NCBI GenBank assembly: GCA_945868475.1
Contig: CAMBLM010000016.1
Coordinates: forward strand, 1 to 39,028
Source of the DNA: an uncultured Ruminococcus sp.
GTDB taxonomy: Bacteria; Bacillota; Clostridia; Oscillospirales; Ruminococcaceae
Length of the DNA: 39,028 nucleotides
Direction: 5' to 3'
Position numbers and translations under genes: made by a program. The number at the start of each line of letters is the position of its first letter. Within the stretch, counting starts at the first letter, position 1. Below the pieces are notes generated by a model, which saw only the letters and a list, made by a program, of their open reading frames with translations, was not told where the DNA came from and made no database searches. Below are positions 24,629-34,299 of the stretch, in pieces.

Positions 24629-24970
24629 ATGCCGGGAACAAGAAAATTGGGCAGAACAAGCGACCACAGAAAAGCAATGCTCAGAGCTATGGTTACATTC
24701 CTGCTCGAAAACGGCAAGATCGAAACAACAGTAACAAGAGCCAAAGAGGTTCGTGCTATGTCTGAAAAGATGATCACCATCGCCAAGACAAACGACCTCC
24801 ACTCCAGACGTCAGGTTCTTGCTTATGTTACAAAGGAAGATGTTGTCAAGAAGCTTTTTGACGAGATCGCACCTAAGTACGCTGATGTTAATGGCGGTTA
24901 TACAAGAATCATCAAGACAGGTCCAAGACGCGGCGACGCTGCTGAAATGGCTATCATTGAACTTGTATAA
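24629..24970 (+). CDS. rplQ: 50S ribosomal protein L17
   Basis: ATG 24629 ([21 protein letters not shown]) is preferred over the upstream GTG 24620 because AAGGAG (24615-24620) is spaced 8 nt from it. It encodes 113 residues, the short bacterial form. L17 is near the tunnel exit. It has [15 protein letters not shown] and the C-terminal [24 protein letters not shown]. It is the last gene of the superoperon. Confidence 0.97.
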   Translation: MPGTRKLGRTSDHRKAMLRAMVTFLLENGKIETTVTRAKEVRAMSEKMITIAKTNDLHSRRQVLAYVTKEDVVKKLFDEIAPKYADVNGGYTRIIKTGPRRGDAAEMAIIELV

Positions 24971-24992
24971 GTTTCTTTCGATATATAAAATC

Positions 24993-25028
24993 AACGCTGT
25001 TCGATTTATTTTCGGACAGCGTTTTTTA
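24993..25028 (+). terminator. Strong terminator closing the ribosomal superoperon
   Basis: An 11-bp stem AACGCTGTTCG / CGGACAGCGTT (24993-25003 with 25013-25023) is followed directly by TTTTTT. It lies 22 nt after the rplQ stop. Confidence 0.93.
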
Positions 25029-25113
25029 ATGTGCAGGCGGATAAATCGCAATAGATTGGTAAAAATAGCTAAGTTTGACAAAGGATAACCACCAAAAATG
25101 TATAAACTGTGTA

Positions 25114-25140
25114 TTGACTTTGTTTTTTTTTTGATATAAT
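25114..25140 (+). promoter_or_regulatory. Promoter with poly-T spacer
   Basis: TTGACT (25114-25119) and TATAAT (25135-25140) are separated by only 15 nt, ten of which are a T run (25123-25132). Slippage in the run would change the spacing toward the optimal 17 and could alter expression of the gene at 25169. Confidence 0.55.
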
Positions 25141-25168
25141 ATTAAAAAATATATAGGAGGGTTCTCTA

Positions 25169-25432
25169 ATGGAAGGTAAAACACAGGGAATGGCATCATT
25201 GATATGCGGAATAGGTGCGGTGGCTATTTTTCTTTTAAATTATGTAATTAACAGTAATGAATTAATCATGATTATGGAGTTACTGGGACTTGCTGCCGGA
25301 ATTGTAGCTATTTGTCTTGCTTCGGCTGCCAAAAAAAGAGGTTACAGAGAAGCTGTGCAGAAAGCAGGATTTGTCCTTGGAATTATCGGAACTTCATTAA
25401 TGGGATTGCAAATTTTTGCATCAATGACTTAA
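25169..25432 (+). CDS. Small three-helix membrane protein (DUF4190-like)
   Basis: ATG 25169 follows TAGGAGGG. It encodes 87 residues. Three hydrophobic segments are seen: 8-25 (ASLICGIGAVAIFLLNYV), 31-53 (ELIMIMELLGLAAGIVAICLASA) and 66-85 (AGFVLGIIGTSLMGLQIFAS). A short basic loop, KKRGYREAVQKAG, lies before the last. The alternating Gly-rich helices and basic linker resemble DUF4190-type proteins of Gram-positives; no function is known. It is monocistronic, with its own promoter and terminator. Confidence 0.7.
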   Translation: MEGKTQGMASLICGIGAVAIFLLNYVINSNELIMIMELLGLAAGIVAICLASAAKKRGYREAVQKAGFVLGIIGTSLMGLQIFASMT

Positions 25433-25479
25433 TTATTTCAAGAATTTTACATCTGCAAGAAAATATAATAAAGGTTTTA

Positions 25480-25512
25480 AAGAAGTGTTTCTGCTTGAAG
25501 CACTTCTTTTTT
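25480..25512 (+). terminator. Intrinsic terminator after the small membrane protein
   Basis: AAGAAGTG (25480-25487) pairs with CACTTCTT (25501-25508), extended inward by TTTC/GAAG around a TGCTT loop; the 3' arm runs into a T tract (TTCTTTTTT). Confidence 0.88.
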
Positions 25513-25530
25513 GTTATCGGTTATCTGTTA

Positions 25531-25559
25531 TTGACTTTTTTTACAATTTGAGTTATAAT
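25531..25559 (+). promoter_or_regulatory. Promoter of tepA
   Basis: TTGACT (25531-25536), 17-nt spacer, TATAAT (25554-25559), about 78 nt before the tepA start. Confidence 0.85.
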
Positions 25560-25637
25560 TAATCTGTATATTTATGCCCCGAAAGGAGAATAATAAATTA
25601 AAACTGTAATCCAAATGCAATTTCGGGGGGAGAAAAT

Positions 25638-26381
25638 ATGCATAGTAATTGTAATGAAGATGAAAATAACGGTAACGAAAACAATGATTCCGCTGCCGAC
25701 GAGGCACTTGACCGTGCGGAGCTGATCGAAAAGACGGGGGAAGTCACTTCCCAGAATGCAAAGCATCTTATTCACTGTCTGACGATAATCGGGCAGGTCG
25801 AGGGGCATTATCTTCTTCCGCCGCAGAACAAGACCACCAAGTATGAACACATTATGCCTGCGCTTGTGGCTGTTGAGCAGGACAGGTCGATCGAGGGTCT
25901 GGTGATAATCCTCAACACGGTGGGCGGTGATGTCGAGGCAGGGCTTGCGATTGCGGAGCTTATTGCGGGAATGAAGACGCCGACGGTATCTATTGTTGTC
26001 GGCGGAGGTCATTCTATCGGTGTGCCGCTTGCAGTTTCGGCGAAGTGTTCTTTCATTGTGCCGAGTGCGACGATGACGATCCACCCTGTCCGAATGAGCG
26101 GCACGGTTCTCGGTGTTCCGCAGACCCTATCCTATTTTGACAAGATGCAGGACAGGATAAGCAATTTCGTTTGCAGAAACAGCGGCATTTCCGCTCAGCG
26201 TTTCAAAGAGCTTATGATGAACACGGGTGAGCTTACTATGGATATGGGAACTGTTATTGACGGTGAAACTGCGGTCAATGAGGGACTTATTGACAGGCTC
26301 GGCGGTTTGTCCGATGCTATTGAGGAGCTTTACAAGCTTATTGAAACGAGCGAGCCGCGCTATCCCGATGAAGGATCGTAA
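25638..26381 (+). CDS. tepA: ClpP-family serine protease homologue TepA
   Basis: ATG 25638 follows GGGGGGAG. It encodes 247 residues. It is a ClpP/crotonase-like protein; B. subtilis TepA was linked to protein export and acts as a ClpP-type peptidase. The hydrophilic acidic N-terminus (1-30) is followed by [23 protein letters not shown], the [14 protein letters not shown] nucleophile loop (Ser) and [10 protein letters not shown] (His). A YlzJ-like gene comes next and ftsK/spoIIIE is downstream, as in Bacillus. Here uppP intervenes. Confidence 0.88.
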   Translation: MHSNCNEDENNGNENNDSAADEALDRAELIEKTGEVTSQNAKHLIHCLTIIGQVEGHYLLPPQNKTTKYEHIMPALVAVEQDRSIEGLVIILNTVGGDVEAGLAIAELIAGMKTPTVSIVVGGGHSIGVPLAVSAKCSFIVPSATMTIHPVRMSGTVLGVPQTLSYFDKMQDRISNFVCRNSGISAQRFKELMMNTGELTMDMGTVIDGETAVNEGLIDRLGGLSDAIEELYKLIETSEPRYPDEGS

Positions 26382-26396
26382 GCGGAGGTGCGGAAA

Positions 26397-26600
26397 ATGG
26401 TCATTCACTCTATTATCGGCGAATATGATATTTTATATGCGCAGGAACGCGAGGCGGCTTATGTGCTTCGTTCTGTTCAGAGCACTGACGGATATGATGA
26501 AGCTTTGTTTTCTGCGGACTGCACGAAGCTTTCGGCGGAAACGCTTAAACTGCCGTATGATGCAGGCGGTTTGACGGCTTTTTCGGTTTTAAAAAAGTGA
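26397..26600 (+). CDS. YlzJ-like protein
   Basis: ATG 26397 is chosen because GGAGG (26384-26388) is 8 nt upstream; a GTG at 26388 is part of that site. It encodes 67 residues. The sequence MVIHSIIGEYDILYAQE and the proline/glycine-bearing centre LPYDAGGLTAFSVL match the YlzJ family of small Firmicute proteins encoded between tepA and spoIIIE. The function is unknown. A weak CGCTG-TTAT-CAGCG hairpin (26606-26619) follows. Confidence 0.75.
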   Translation: MVIHSIIGEYDILYAQEREAAYVLRSVQSTDGYDEALFSADCTKLSAETLKLPYDAGGLTAFSVLKK

Positions 26601-26605
26601 AAATG

Positions 26606-26622
26606 CGCTGTTATCAGCGTTT
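26606..26622 (+). terminator. Weak hairpin after the ylzJ-like gene
   Basis: CGCTG (26606-26610) and CAGCG (26615-26619) form a 5-bp stem followed by only TTT. A weak terminator at most. It abuts the left end of the MITE-like repeat. Confidence 0.4.
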
Positions 26623-26725
26623 AATACTAAACACCAATAAAAATATAGAAAAAAATCTGCGCAAAATCCATATATCAGAGCTTTTGCTTGATTTTTGTAT
26701 AGGTTTTAATTGGTGTTCAGTATAA
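26622..26725. mobile_element. MITE-like palindromic repeat, copy 1
   Basis: The ends are inverted copies: TAATACTAAACACCAATAAA on the left and the complement of TTTTAATTGGTGTTCAGTATA on the right. The inner sequence (aaaaaatctgcgc, TTGATTTTT) is shared with a second copy at 38771-38876. It is about 105 bp and non-coding, like a miniature inverted-repeat element. It lies immediately before uppP and may carry its promoter or an RNA hairpin. Confidence 0.72.
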
Positions 26726-26750
26726 AATATGACAACGGAGGAAATTTTTT

Positions 26751-27632
26751 ATGACAGTGATTCAGGGCATCATTCAGGGACTTATTCAGGGCTTATCGGA
26801 GTTTCTGCCGATATCAAGTTCGGGTCATTTATCGGTTTTTCAGCATTTTTTCGGTATTCACGGGGAAAGTGCTGTGCTGGTGAATGTTTTTCTGCATCTT
26901 GGAACGCTCATTGCGGTATTCATTGCGTTCTGGGGGAAGATAAAGGCTTTGATAATTGAATTTTTCAAGCTTATAAAGGATATTTTCACGGGAAAATTCA
27001 AGTGGAAAGAGATGAATCCCGAGCGCAGGATGATCTTTATGATAATAATTTCTATCCTGCCGCTTTTCGGGTTTTACATATTCAAGGATTTCTTCGAGGG
27101 ATTGCAGTCGGACAGGAGCGTTGTTGCGGAGGGTATCGGTTTCCTTTACACTTCGGCGCTGTTATTCCTTTCGACGGGCAAGCTTTGCGACGGGAACAAG
27201 CTGACCTGCGGTGAAGTCACAACGCCAAAGGCTCTTCTGATAGGTGTATTTCAGGGAATTGCGCTCGTACCGGGCATATCGAGGTCGGGTTCGACTATTT
27301 CGGCAGGACTTTTTGCAGGATTAAAGCGTGAGGATGCTGTTGAATACAGTTTTATTCTCGGGATCCCCGTTATACTTGCAGGTGCGCTGACGGAGATGCT
27401 TTCTTATGACGGGGGAGCGACTTCGGAGCTTATACTGCCGCTTATTGTAGGATTCGTTGTGGCGGCTGTATCGGGATATCTGGCAATAAGGCTTATAAAG
27501 CTGCTGGTTGTATCGGACAAATTCAGAATTTTTGCGTTTTACACACTTATACTGGGTATGATCGTACTTTCGATAGGAATTTATGAGGACGTAAGCGGAA
27601 ATTATCTTTATGAGATGATAGCTGCAAAATAA
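26751..27632 (+). CDS. uppP: Undecaprenyl-diphosphatase (BacA family)
   Basis: ATG 26751 follows GGAGG. It encodes 293 residues. It dephosphorylates undecaprenyl pyrophosphate, regenerating the lipid carrier for peptidoglycan, and confers bacitracin tolerance. Signature motifs are QGLIQGLSEFLPISSSGHL (12-30, with catalytic Glu) and PGISRSGSTISAGL. About eight hydrophobic helices are present. The ftsK gene starts 15 nt after the stop, so both are probably co-transcribed; both act at the cell envelope and septum. Confidence 0.96.
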   Translation: MTVIQGIIQGLIQGLSEFLPISSSGHLSVFQHFFGIHGESAVLVNVFLHLGTLIAVFIAFWGKIKALIIEFFKLIKDIFTGKFKWKEMNPERRMIFMIIISILPLFGFYIFKDFFEGLQSDRSVVAEGIGFLYTSALLFLSTGKLCDGNKLTCGEVTTPKALLIGVFQGIALVPGISRSGSTISAGLFAGLKREDAVEYSFILGIPVILAGALTEMLSYDGGATSELILPLIVGFVVAAVSGYLAIRLIKLLVVSDKFRIFAFYTLILGMIVLSIGIYEDVSGNYLYEMIAAK

Positions 27633-27647
27633 AATGGAGGAATAGAT

Positions 27648-30461
27648 TTGGCACAGAACAAGACAAAGGCGAGCAAAGAGGAGATCGCCCGTCAGAATGA
27701 GAATGCAAGGCATCACGATCGGGTTTTATGGTCAACGGTGCTGTTTGCGGCAGGTGTGCTTGCGGCGGCGTTCACGCTGATAAAGGGTGAGTCGCTCTGG
27801 AACACGATACATAATATTTTTCTCGGATTATTCGGCGTGACTGCGTTCCTTGTGCCGATAGTTATGATATATGCTTCGATAATGATAGCGATGGATAAGA
27901 CGGAGCTTTATGTAAGCACACGCTTAGTCCAATGCGGAGCGGCGATACTGCTTCTGACGGGATTCGTACAGATATTCTTCGCAGGAGAGCTTCAGGGAGA
28001 GCGGCTTTTTGACGAGATACTTCCTGCGCTTTATGCGGAGGGAAAGAAGCTTCGCGGCGGCGGAGTGATGAGCATTATCATTGCAGGGCCTTTGCTTGCG
28101 CTTTTCAAGAGGGTAGGGGCATCGATAATCGTTGTGCTGCTTTGCTTCGTATATATAATGGTAGTTGCGAACAAGACGGTCATTGACCTTTTCAAAATGG
28201 TGCGCAACGGTTTTGCAAAGGCGAGTGCTGCCCGTGCGGAGAGCTATGTTGAAACGCCTGATTTTGTACCTCCTCCGGGGGCAAAGAATATGAAAAAGGC
28301 TGTTCCGAACGCTGATGTTCCTGCAAAGATAGCGGAGAAGCAGCAGAAGAACTTTGATGTTGACATTCCGATGCCTGCGGGACAGAAGCTTTCGCAGTCG
28401 GAGCAGATAAAGGCAACGGGGACTCTGACCGAGCCGCCCAAGGAGTTCACGGACGAGGGTTCGGCTATTCCTGCGGCTGCGCCCAAGATAGTAGGAAACA
28501 AGTCTGTTGAGGCTGACAAGGAGCTTGCGAAGGAGCAGCTCAAATCGGCATCGAGCGAGCTTGATGATATTATAAAGAAGGCTGCGGCTGCGCCCAAAAA
28601 GGTGGCAAGTACGGCAAGTGCGGCGGCTTCAAATGCTGCGGCAAATGTTTCATCCGCTTCATCAAACACAGTTTCGGGCAACGCTGCGGCGGCTGTGTCA
28701 TCGGGTGCGGCTAAGGCTTCGTCCGAGGAGGACAACTCGCAGCTCAAAAAGGACATTGCGAACGCTATGGCTAACAGAAAGTCCGTTGCGAAGCAGTCAA
28801 CGCTCGCTTCGGAGAAGATCGAATCGACCGAGGAGCTTGATATGCCCGATGCGCCTACGGCGGCTGACATTCAGCATGAAATTACCGAGAACAAGCAGGC
28901 GGCTTTCGTTTACACGTTCCCTCCGATAGATCTTTTGAAGCAGGCTGACAATGAGAGCAACTCCGAGCAGGCAGAGGCGGAGATGAAGAACAATGCTGAC
29001 ACGCTCGTTGACACTTTAAAGAGCTTCGGCGTTCAGACGAGGATAGTTGACATTCACCGTGGTCCGACCGTAACGAGATATGAGCTTCAGCCGAGCGCAG
29101 GTGTTAAAATTTCCAAGATAACTGCTCTTGCTGATGATATTGCGCTTAATCTTGCGGCGGCAGGCGTTCGTATTGAAGCGCCTATCCCGGGCAAGGCGGC
29201 TGTCGGTATCGAAGTTCCGAACCGGGTTAAGGACACGGTTTCGATCCGTGAGATGATCGAGAGTGAGGAGTTCTCACACGCTAAGAGCAAGCTTTCATTC
29301 GTTGTCGGAAAGAACATTGACGGTGAAGTAATTGTCGGAGATATTGCGAAGCTTCCGCACGTTATTATCGCAGGTACTACGGGTTCGGGTAAATCTGTTT
29401 GTACTAACAGTATAATTATGAGTATTCTATACAATGCGTCGCCCGATGAGGTTCGTCTTGTACTTATTGACCCGAAGATGGTCGAATTCAAGGTATATGA
29501 CGGCATACCGCATCTGCTTATCCCTGTTGTCACCGATCCGAGAAAGGCGGCAGGTGCGCTTTCGTGGGCGGTTCAGGAGATGCTCAAGCGATACAAGCTT
29601 TTTGCGGACAGCAATGTCCGTGACCTTAACGGATACAATGAAATGGCTGCCGAAACGGAGGGCGTTGAGCCTTTGCCGAGGATAGTCATTGCGATAGACG
29701 AGTTGGCTGACCTTATGATGGCTTGCTCGAACGAAGTTGAAGATTCGATATGCCGACTTGCGCAGATGGCGAGAGCGGCAGGAATGCATCTTATAATTGC
29801 GACGCAGCGACCGACTGTTGATGTTATCACGGGTCTTATCAAGGCGAACATTCCGTCGAGAATCGCGCTGACGGTTTCATCGCAGATAGACAGCCGTACT
29901 ATCATTGACACGGCAGGTGCGGAAAAGCTGCTCGGCTACGGTGATATGCTTTACTATCCTCAGGGAATACCGAAGCCTGTCCGAGTTCAGGGCTGTTTCG
30001 TTTCGACAAAGGAAGTCGAGGCTGTCGTTTCGTTCATCAAGAGCGGCGGTCAGGTCGAATATTCGAGCGAGATCATCGAGGAGATCGAAAAGGCTACGCC
30101 TGTGCCGAAGGGTGAGGGCAAGGGTGACAATTCCTCCGATGTTCCCACGGGTGACGGCAGCGACGAGGAGATCATCGACCGTGCTGTTGAGGTGCTTTGC
30201 GATGCGGGACAGGCTTCCGTTTCGTACTTGCAGCGAAAGCTGAAGCTTGGCTATGCACGTGCGGCGAGGATAATGGATCAGCTTGAAGAGCTTGGCGTTG
30301 TTGGCCCTTACGAGGGTTCAAAGCCGAGGGCTGTTATAATCACGAAGGAGATGTGGCTAAAGCGCAAGCTCATCAATCAGGACGTTATTTCCGAACCCGT
30401 TGGTGACGGCGGCTCGGAGATATTTGACGAAGTCGTTTCGGAAATGGAAGAATCGGATTAA
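27648..30461 (+). CDS. ftsK: DNA translocase FtsK/SpoIIIE
   Basis: TTG 27648 follows GGAGG (27636-27640). It encodes 937 residues. The protein pumps chromosomal DNA through the division or sporulation septum. Four membrane helices occupy about 25-180. A long Ala/Ser/Lys/Glu-rich linker runs to about 420. The RecA-like motor has Walker A GTTGSGKS (576-583) and Walker [13 protein letters not shown]. The C-terminal gamma winged helix ([47 protein letters not shown]) reads the orienting DNA signals. FtsK and SpoIIIE cannot be told apart from sequence alone; the tepA-ylzJ context resembles spoIIIE. Confidence 0.96.
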   Translation: MAQNKTKASKEEIARQNENARHHDRVLWSTVLFAAGVLAAAFTLIKGESLWNTIHNIFLGLFGVTAFLVPIVMIYASIMIAMDKTELYVSTRLVQCGAAILLLTGFVQIFFAGELQGERLFDEILPALYAEGKKLRGGGVMSIIIAGPLLALFKRVGASIIVVLLCFVYIMVVANKTVIDLFKMVRNGFAKASAARAESYVETPDFVPPPGAKNMKKAVPNADVPAKIAEKQQKNFDVDIPMPAGQKLSQSEQIKATGTLTEPPKEFTDEGSAIPAAAPKIVGNKSVEADKELAKEQLKSASSELDDIIKKAAAAPKKVASTASAAASNAAANVSSASSNTVSGNAAAAVSSGAAKASSEEDNSQLKKDIANAMANRKSVAKQSTLASEKIESTEELDMPDAPTAADIQHEITENKQAAFVYTFPPIDLLKQADNESNSEQAEAEMKNNADTLVDTLKSFGVQTRIVDIHRGPTVTRYELQPSAGVKISKITALADDIALNLAAAGVRIEAPIPGKAAVGIEVPNRVKDTVSIREMIESEEFSHAKSKLSFVVGKNIDGEVIVGDIAKLPHVIIAGTTGSGKSVCTNSIIMSILYNASPDEVRLVLIDPKMVEFKVYDGIPHLLIPVVTDPRKAAGALSWAVQEMLKRYKLFADSNVRDLNGYNEMAAETEGVEPLPRIVIAIDELADLMMACSNEVEDSICRLAQMARAAGMHLIIATQRPTVDVITGLIKANIPSRIALTVSSQIDSRTIIDTAGAEKLLGYGDMLYYPQGIPKPVRVQGCFVSTKEVEAVVSFIKSGGQVEYSSEIIEEIEKATPVPKGEGKGDNSSDVPTGDGSDEEIIDRAVEVLCDAGQASVSYLQRKLKLGYARAARIMDQLEELGVVGPYEGSKPRAVIITKEMWLKRKLINQDVISEPVGDGGSEIFDEVVSEMEESD

Positions 30462-30540
30462 TGCGTAATGCGTAATTGCACAACGTTGTTGGGCATCGTA
30501 ATTGCGTAATTAATATGAGCCGTGTTTTTTGTGTAATTCC

Positions 30541-30562
30541 GTAGGGGACGGGTTTCCCGTCC
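30541..30562. repeat. GC-rich intergenic palindrome
   Basis: GTAGG then GGACGGG-TTT-CCCGTCC (30546-30562) is a perfect 7-bp hairpin. With the TGCGTAATGCGTAATTGC stretch at about 30463 it resembles REP-like intergenic repeats. A related unit is at 31186. The gap 30462-30623 has nothing else. Confidence 0.6.
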
Positions 30563-30623
30563 TGTTATGCCTGTTGCGTTGGGTGATTTCGTTTGTTTGT
30601 TATCTCGATTCGGGGTGTATGCT

Positions 30624-31139
30624 ATGCTGAAAAGGATAATTGATGCTTTTTATGACATTGTTGACTATGGTTTGTTTTCCGTATTCGACAAAAAGAACAG
30701 CTATCGTTCACCGCAGTTCGTTTCCGAGGCTTCGGAGGAAGCTATACAGCCGAACAAGGGCGGTGAGCCGTTTTCGGAAAGCTTTTTCGTGCGGCACATT
30801 ATCGACTTCATCGGCATTGCGCTGACGGTGCTGATGTTTTTCAGCGAAAAATTTGCGGAATTGATATTATATTCTCTGCTGTTTGAATATGTGTTTTTGC
30901 AGATCGGCTATTTTGTGATAATTCCGATATTTCTGGCGATAAATATTGCGGCATACATAATGATCAAAAAGAACAATGAGGCGAGGATAATTCCTGCGTT
31001 TTTCGGCGGTATCATCGGTGCGGAGCTTGCTGTTCATCTTGAAAATCGGGAATATGCCGGCAGGGTGTTCATAAAGGTACTCTTTAAGATATTTATATGG
31101 ATATGCGTAGTGGTTTTGCTTTCTGTTTTGTATACATGA
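30624..31139 (+). CDS. Predicted membrane protein, unknown function
   Basis: ATG 30624 (MLKRIIDAFYDIVDYGLFSVFDKK) is preferred to an upstream start at 30567, since GGGGTG lies 6 nt before it and the upstream part overlaps a repeat. It encodes 171 residues. An amphipathic N-terminus and a polar stretch (30-60) precede three or four hydrophobic segments (FIGIALTVLMFF, LILYSLLFEYVFLQIGYFVII, INIAAYIMI, and the C-terminal VLFKIFIWICVVVLLSVLY). A DUF1294-like fold is possible because of the short-helix layout and R-I-I-P-A-F-F-G-G-I-I-G-A motif. It lies alone between two repeat-rich gaps. Confidence 0.65.
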   Translation: MLKRIIDAFYDIVDYGLFSVFDKKNSYRSPQFVSEASEEAIQPNKGGEPFSESFFVRHIIDFIGIALTVLMFFSEKFAELILYSLLFEYVFLQIGYFVIIPIFLAINIAAYIMIKKNNEARIIPAFFGGIIGAELAVHLENREYAGRVFIKVLFKIFIWICVVVLLSVLYT

Positions 31140-31185
31140 ATTAAGTTTTTATGCGAAATGCGTAATTAGTGTGAGATATATAAAC

Positions 31186-31281
31186 GGGCGGATATAGAAT
31201 CCGCCCCTACGGGAATTTGCGTTTTGATGCGAATTATAGGAAAAATAATAATTCCGAATTCCGCATTCCGAATTCCGAATT
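31186..31281. repeat. Intergenic repeat cluster
   Basis: GGGCGGAT-ATAGA-ATCCGCCC (31186-31206) is a perfect 8-bp palindrome followed by CCTACGGG. Then ATTCCGAATTCCGCATTCCG and further CCGAATT units (31251-31281) form a short tandem repeat. These look like decayed copies of a dispersed element between the membrane protein gene and the radical SAM gene. Confidence 0.6.
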
Positions 31282-31315
31282 GAGCTGTATGTTACGAAAA
31301 TAAAAAGGAGTATTT

Positions 31316-33352
31316 ATGCCGTTTTTACCTATATCAAAAGAGGATATGCAGGAGCGTGGGATAGAGCAGTTTGACTTTATCTGCATCACGGGGGACAGCT
31401 ATGTTGACCACCCGAGTTTTGGCATTTCCATTATATCGAGAGTTGTTGAGAGCCTTGGATTCACGGTCGGCATCATTGCACAGCCCGACTGGCACAGCGT
31501 CCGTGATTTCAAAAAGCTTGGCAGACCTAAGTATGCTTTTCTTGTGACATCGGGCAACATTGACAGCATGGTCGCGCACTACACGAGCGCAAAGAGAAAG
31601 CGTTCCGATGATGCTTACACGGCTGGGGGAAAGGCAGGAAAGCGACCCGACCGTGCGGTCATTGTGTACTGCCAAAAGCTGCGCGAGGCTTACGGTGACG
31701 TTCCAATTGCCATTGGCGGCCTGGAGGCTTCTTTGCGCCGATTTGCGCACTATGATTACTGGGACGATGCTGTTCGTCCGTCCATACTTTATGACAGCGG
31801 TGCTGATCTGCTCATGTACGGAATGGGTGAGCATCAGATAACGGAGATCTGCACACGTCTTGCAAAGGGTGAGGACATTCACGACTTAAAGGACATTCGC
31901 GGAACGGCTTATCTTGTAAAGCCCGTTGACACGCCTTACGGTGCGGTGGAATGTCCGTCGTTAAAGGCCTGCCGCGAGAACAAGGCTGAATATGCAAAGG
32001 CTTGCCGCATACAGTATGACTGGCAGGACGAGGTTTACGGAAAGACCATCATTCAGCGTCAGGACGATATGATGCTCGTTCAGCTTGCGCCCTCGCCCGT
32101 ACTTACTACGGAGGAGCTTGACGCTGTTTACGAGCTGCCTTACATGAGGACTTATCACCCGATTTATGAGAAAGAGGGCGGCGTTCCGGGCATAAAGGAA
32201 GTTGAATTTTCGATAACGCACAACCGCGGCTGTTTCGGATTCTGCAACTTCTGTTCCATTGCGCTTCATCAGGGCAGGCGTATCGCTGTGAGAAGCGAGG
32301 AGAGCGTTCTGCGCGAGGCGAAGCTTCTGACGACTTTGCCGAACTTCAAGGGTTACATTCACGATGTTGGCGGCCCTACGGCGAATTTCAGACGCACAAG
32401 CTGTGACAAGCAGCTCAAATACGGACTTTGCAAGGGCAAAAAGTGTCTTGCGCCCGAGCCTTGCCCGAATCTTGTTGTCGATCACACGGAATATCTTGAG
32501 ATGCTCCGCAAGATAAGGGCAATTCCAAAGGTAAAAAAGGTATTTATCCGAAGCGGTATCCGATACGATTATCTGATCGAGGACAAGGACGATGAGTTCA
32601 TGCGTGAGCTTATCGAAAATCACGTCAGCGGACAGTTAAAGGTTGCGCCCGAGCATTGTTCGGCGGCTGTGCTTGACAAAATGGGCAAGCCGCACATTGA
32701 GGCTTACAAGAAATTTCAGGATAAATTCTACAGAATGACGAATCAGATCGGAAAAGAGCAGTACCTTGTGCCGTACTTAATGTCGTCGCACCCGGGCAGC
32801 ACGTTAAATGATGCGGTCGAGCTTGCGCTGTTCTTAAAGTCGCTGAAAATGCGTCCCGAGCAGGTGCAGGACTTCTATCCGACACCGGGAACGCTTTCGA
32901 CCTGCATGTTTTACACGGAGCTTGACCCTTACACGCTTGAAAAGGTATATGTGCCTAAGACGGCGGAGGAAAAGGGTATGCAGAGGGCACTTTTGCAGTA
33001 TTTCCGTCCGCAGAATCAGCGGAAGTGCATTGAAGCTTTACAGAGGGCGCACCGCACCGATCTTATCGGCAACACGCCCGACTGTCTTGTAAAGCCTGAC
33101 GCACAGTATTTGCGCGAACTCAACGAACGCAGGCAGAAGCAGGCTGAAAAGGGCAGGGGACATGGCACTTCGCACGGAAAAGCTAACGGAAACAGCCGTG
33201 GGAACACTCGCGGCAGGAATGATGCCAAGGCTAACGGCAGAAACGGAAGTGAAAAGAATTGGCAGCAAGGAAAAAATCATCGTCAAGCTCAAGATCATCA
33301 GGCTCATCAGCAGCGCGGAGGAAAGCCGAACAGAGGGAAGAACAGAGTTTAA
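31316..33352 (+). CDS. YgiQ family radical SAM protein
   Basis: ATG 31316 follows AAAAGGAG. It encodes 678 residues, family length. It starts [35 protein letters not shown], as YgiQ proteins do. The radical SAM iron-sulfur cysteines are Cys306, Cys310 and Cys313 (CFGFCNFC). The substrate of this family is not established. The last 65 residues are a Gly/Asn/Arg/Gln-rich tail likely to be disordered. The final 94 nt overlap the next gene in another frame. Confidence 0.9.
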   Translation: MPFLPISKEDMQERGIEQFDFICITGDSYVDHPSFGISIISRVVESLGFTVGIIAQPDWHSVRDFKKLGRPKYAFLVTSGNIDSMVAHYTSAKRKRSDDAYTAGGKAGKRPDRAVIVYCQKLREAYGDVPIAIGGLEASLRRFAHYDYWDDAVRPSILYDSGADLLMYGMGEHQITEICTRLAKGEDIHDLKDIRGTAYLVKPVDTPYGAVECPSLKACRENKAEYAKACRIQYDWQDEVYGKTIIQRQDDMMLVQLAPSPVLTTEELDAVYELPYMRTYHPIYEKEGGVPGIKEVEFSITHNRGCFGFCNFCSIALHQGRRIAVRSEESVLREAKLLTTLPNFKGYIHDVGGPTANFRRTSCDKQLKYGLCKGKKCLAPEPCPNLVVDHTEYLEMLRKIRAIPKVKKVFIRSGIRYDYLIEDKDDEFMRELIENHVSGQLKVAPEHCSAAVLDKMGKPHIEAYKKFQDKFYRMTNQIGKEQYLVPYLMSSHPGSTLNDAVELALFLKSLKMRPEQVQDFYPTPGTLSTCMFYTELDPYTLEKVYVPKTAEEKGMQRALLQYFRPQNQRKCIEALQRAHRTDLIGNTPDCLVKPDAQYLRELNERRQKQAEKGRGHGTSHGKANGNSRGNTRGRNDAKANGRNGSEKNWQQGKNHRQAQDHQAHQQRGGKPNRGKNRV

Positions 33353-34299
33353 GGCGGCTTTTCCACAGGGGGCTGACGTTCCCTGCGCTGATAGTTGTGA
33401 TACTTTTTATAGCGGCGTTCGCTTACGGTTCGTATCTTGAAAAGGGAAAGACGGAAGAGCCTGCGGCGGTGGTCAGCAACTTCATCGAAAAGGACGCTGA
33501 CCTTGTGATACGGTACATTGATGTAGGGCAGGGCGACTGCGAACTTATTTCCTATGCAGGGAAGAATGTTCTCATCGATGCGGGTGTAAAAGAGGCGGCG
33601 GACGACATTGAAGCTGTGATAGACGGGCTTGGGATAACTAAGCTTGATTATGTTATAGCGACTCACCCTCACGCCGACCACATCGGGGCGATGGACAAGA
33701 TAGTTGAGAAGTACGACATCGGGACGGTCATTGCGCCGAGGGTAAAGGACGATCTTGTGCCGACGACCAAGGTTTATGAGCGTTTTCTGACGGCTTTGAG
33801 CAAAAAGGGACAGAAGCTTACGGCGGCGCAGGCAGGGAATGTTTACTCGCTCGCGGACGAAAACAAGGAAAATGACAACACGGCTTTTGAGGTGCTTGCG
33901 CCCGTCGGGGACGATTATGACGATCTCAACGACTGGTCGGTTGTGATAAGGCTCGTTCACGGGGACTGTGCTTTCCTTTTCACGGGTGATGCTGAAAAGA
34001 CGGCGGAGGCTGATATTCTTGAAAGCGGTGCGAATGTTTCGGCAGATGTACTAAAGGCAGGGCATCACGGAAGTTCGACTTCTTCGGGCAAGAAATTCCT
34101 CAAGGCTGTTTCGCCAAAGACGGCGATAATAAGCTGCGGAACGGACAATTCGTACGGACATCCACACGCGGAAACTATTGACAAATTCAAGGAAATGGGC
34201 ATTGAATATTTCCGCACGGACGAATGCGGAACGATAACTGTTTACTCGGACGGGGAAAGCTATCGCATACAGACGGAAAAGGAGAGCAACGGAAAATGA
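33259..34299 (+). CDS. ComEC/Rec2-like MBL-fold metallo-hydrolase, membrane anchored
   Basis: The start is TTG 33259, inside the end of the previous gene, with GGAAGTG just upstream. No later ATG/GTG/TTG precedes the transmembrane helix, so the 94-nt overlap seems real. It encodes 346 residues. A basic Ser/Arg-rich head (1-35) leads to a helix (about 40-57, [17 protein letters not shown]). The MBL domain has [18 protein letters not shown] (His136, His138, Asp140, His141), FTGDAE and [10 protein letters not shown], as in the C-terminal domain of ComEC. With a DUF3006 partner next to it, it likely hydrolyses a nucleic-acid phosphoester outside the membrane; this is inferred. Confidence 0.85.
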   Translation: MAARKKSSSSSRSSGSSAARRKAEQREEQSLRRLFHRGLTFPALIVVILFIAAFAYGSYLEKGKTEEPAAVVSNFIEKDADLVIRYIDVGQGDCELISYAGKNVLIDAGVKEAADDIEAVIDGLGITKLDYVIATHPHADHIGAMDKIVEKYDIGTVIAPRVKDDLVPTTKVYERFLTALSKKGQKLTAAQAGNVYSLADENKENDNTAFEVLAPVGDDYDDLNDWSVVIRLVHGDCAFLFTGDAEKTAEADILESGANVSADVLKAGHHGSSTSSGKKFLKAVSPKTAIISCGTDNSYGHPHAETIDKFKEMGIEYFRTDECGTITVYSDGESYRIQTEKESNGK

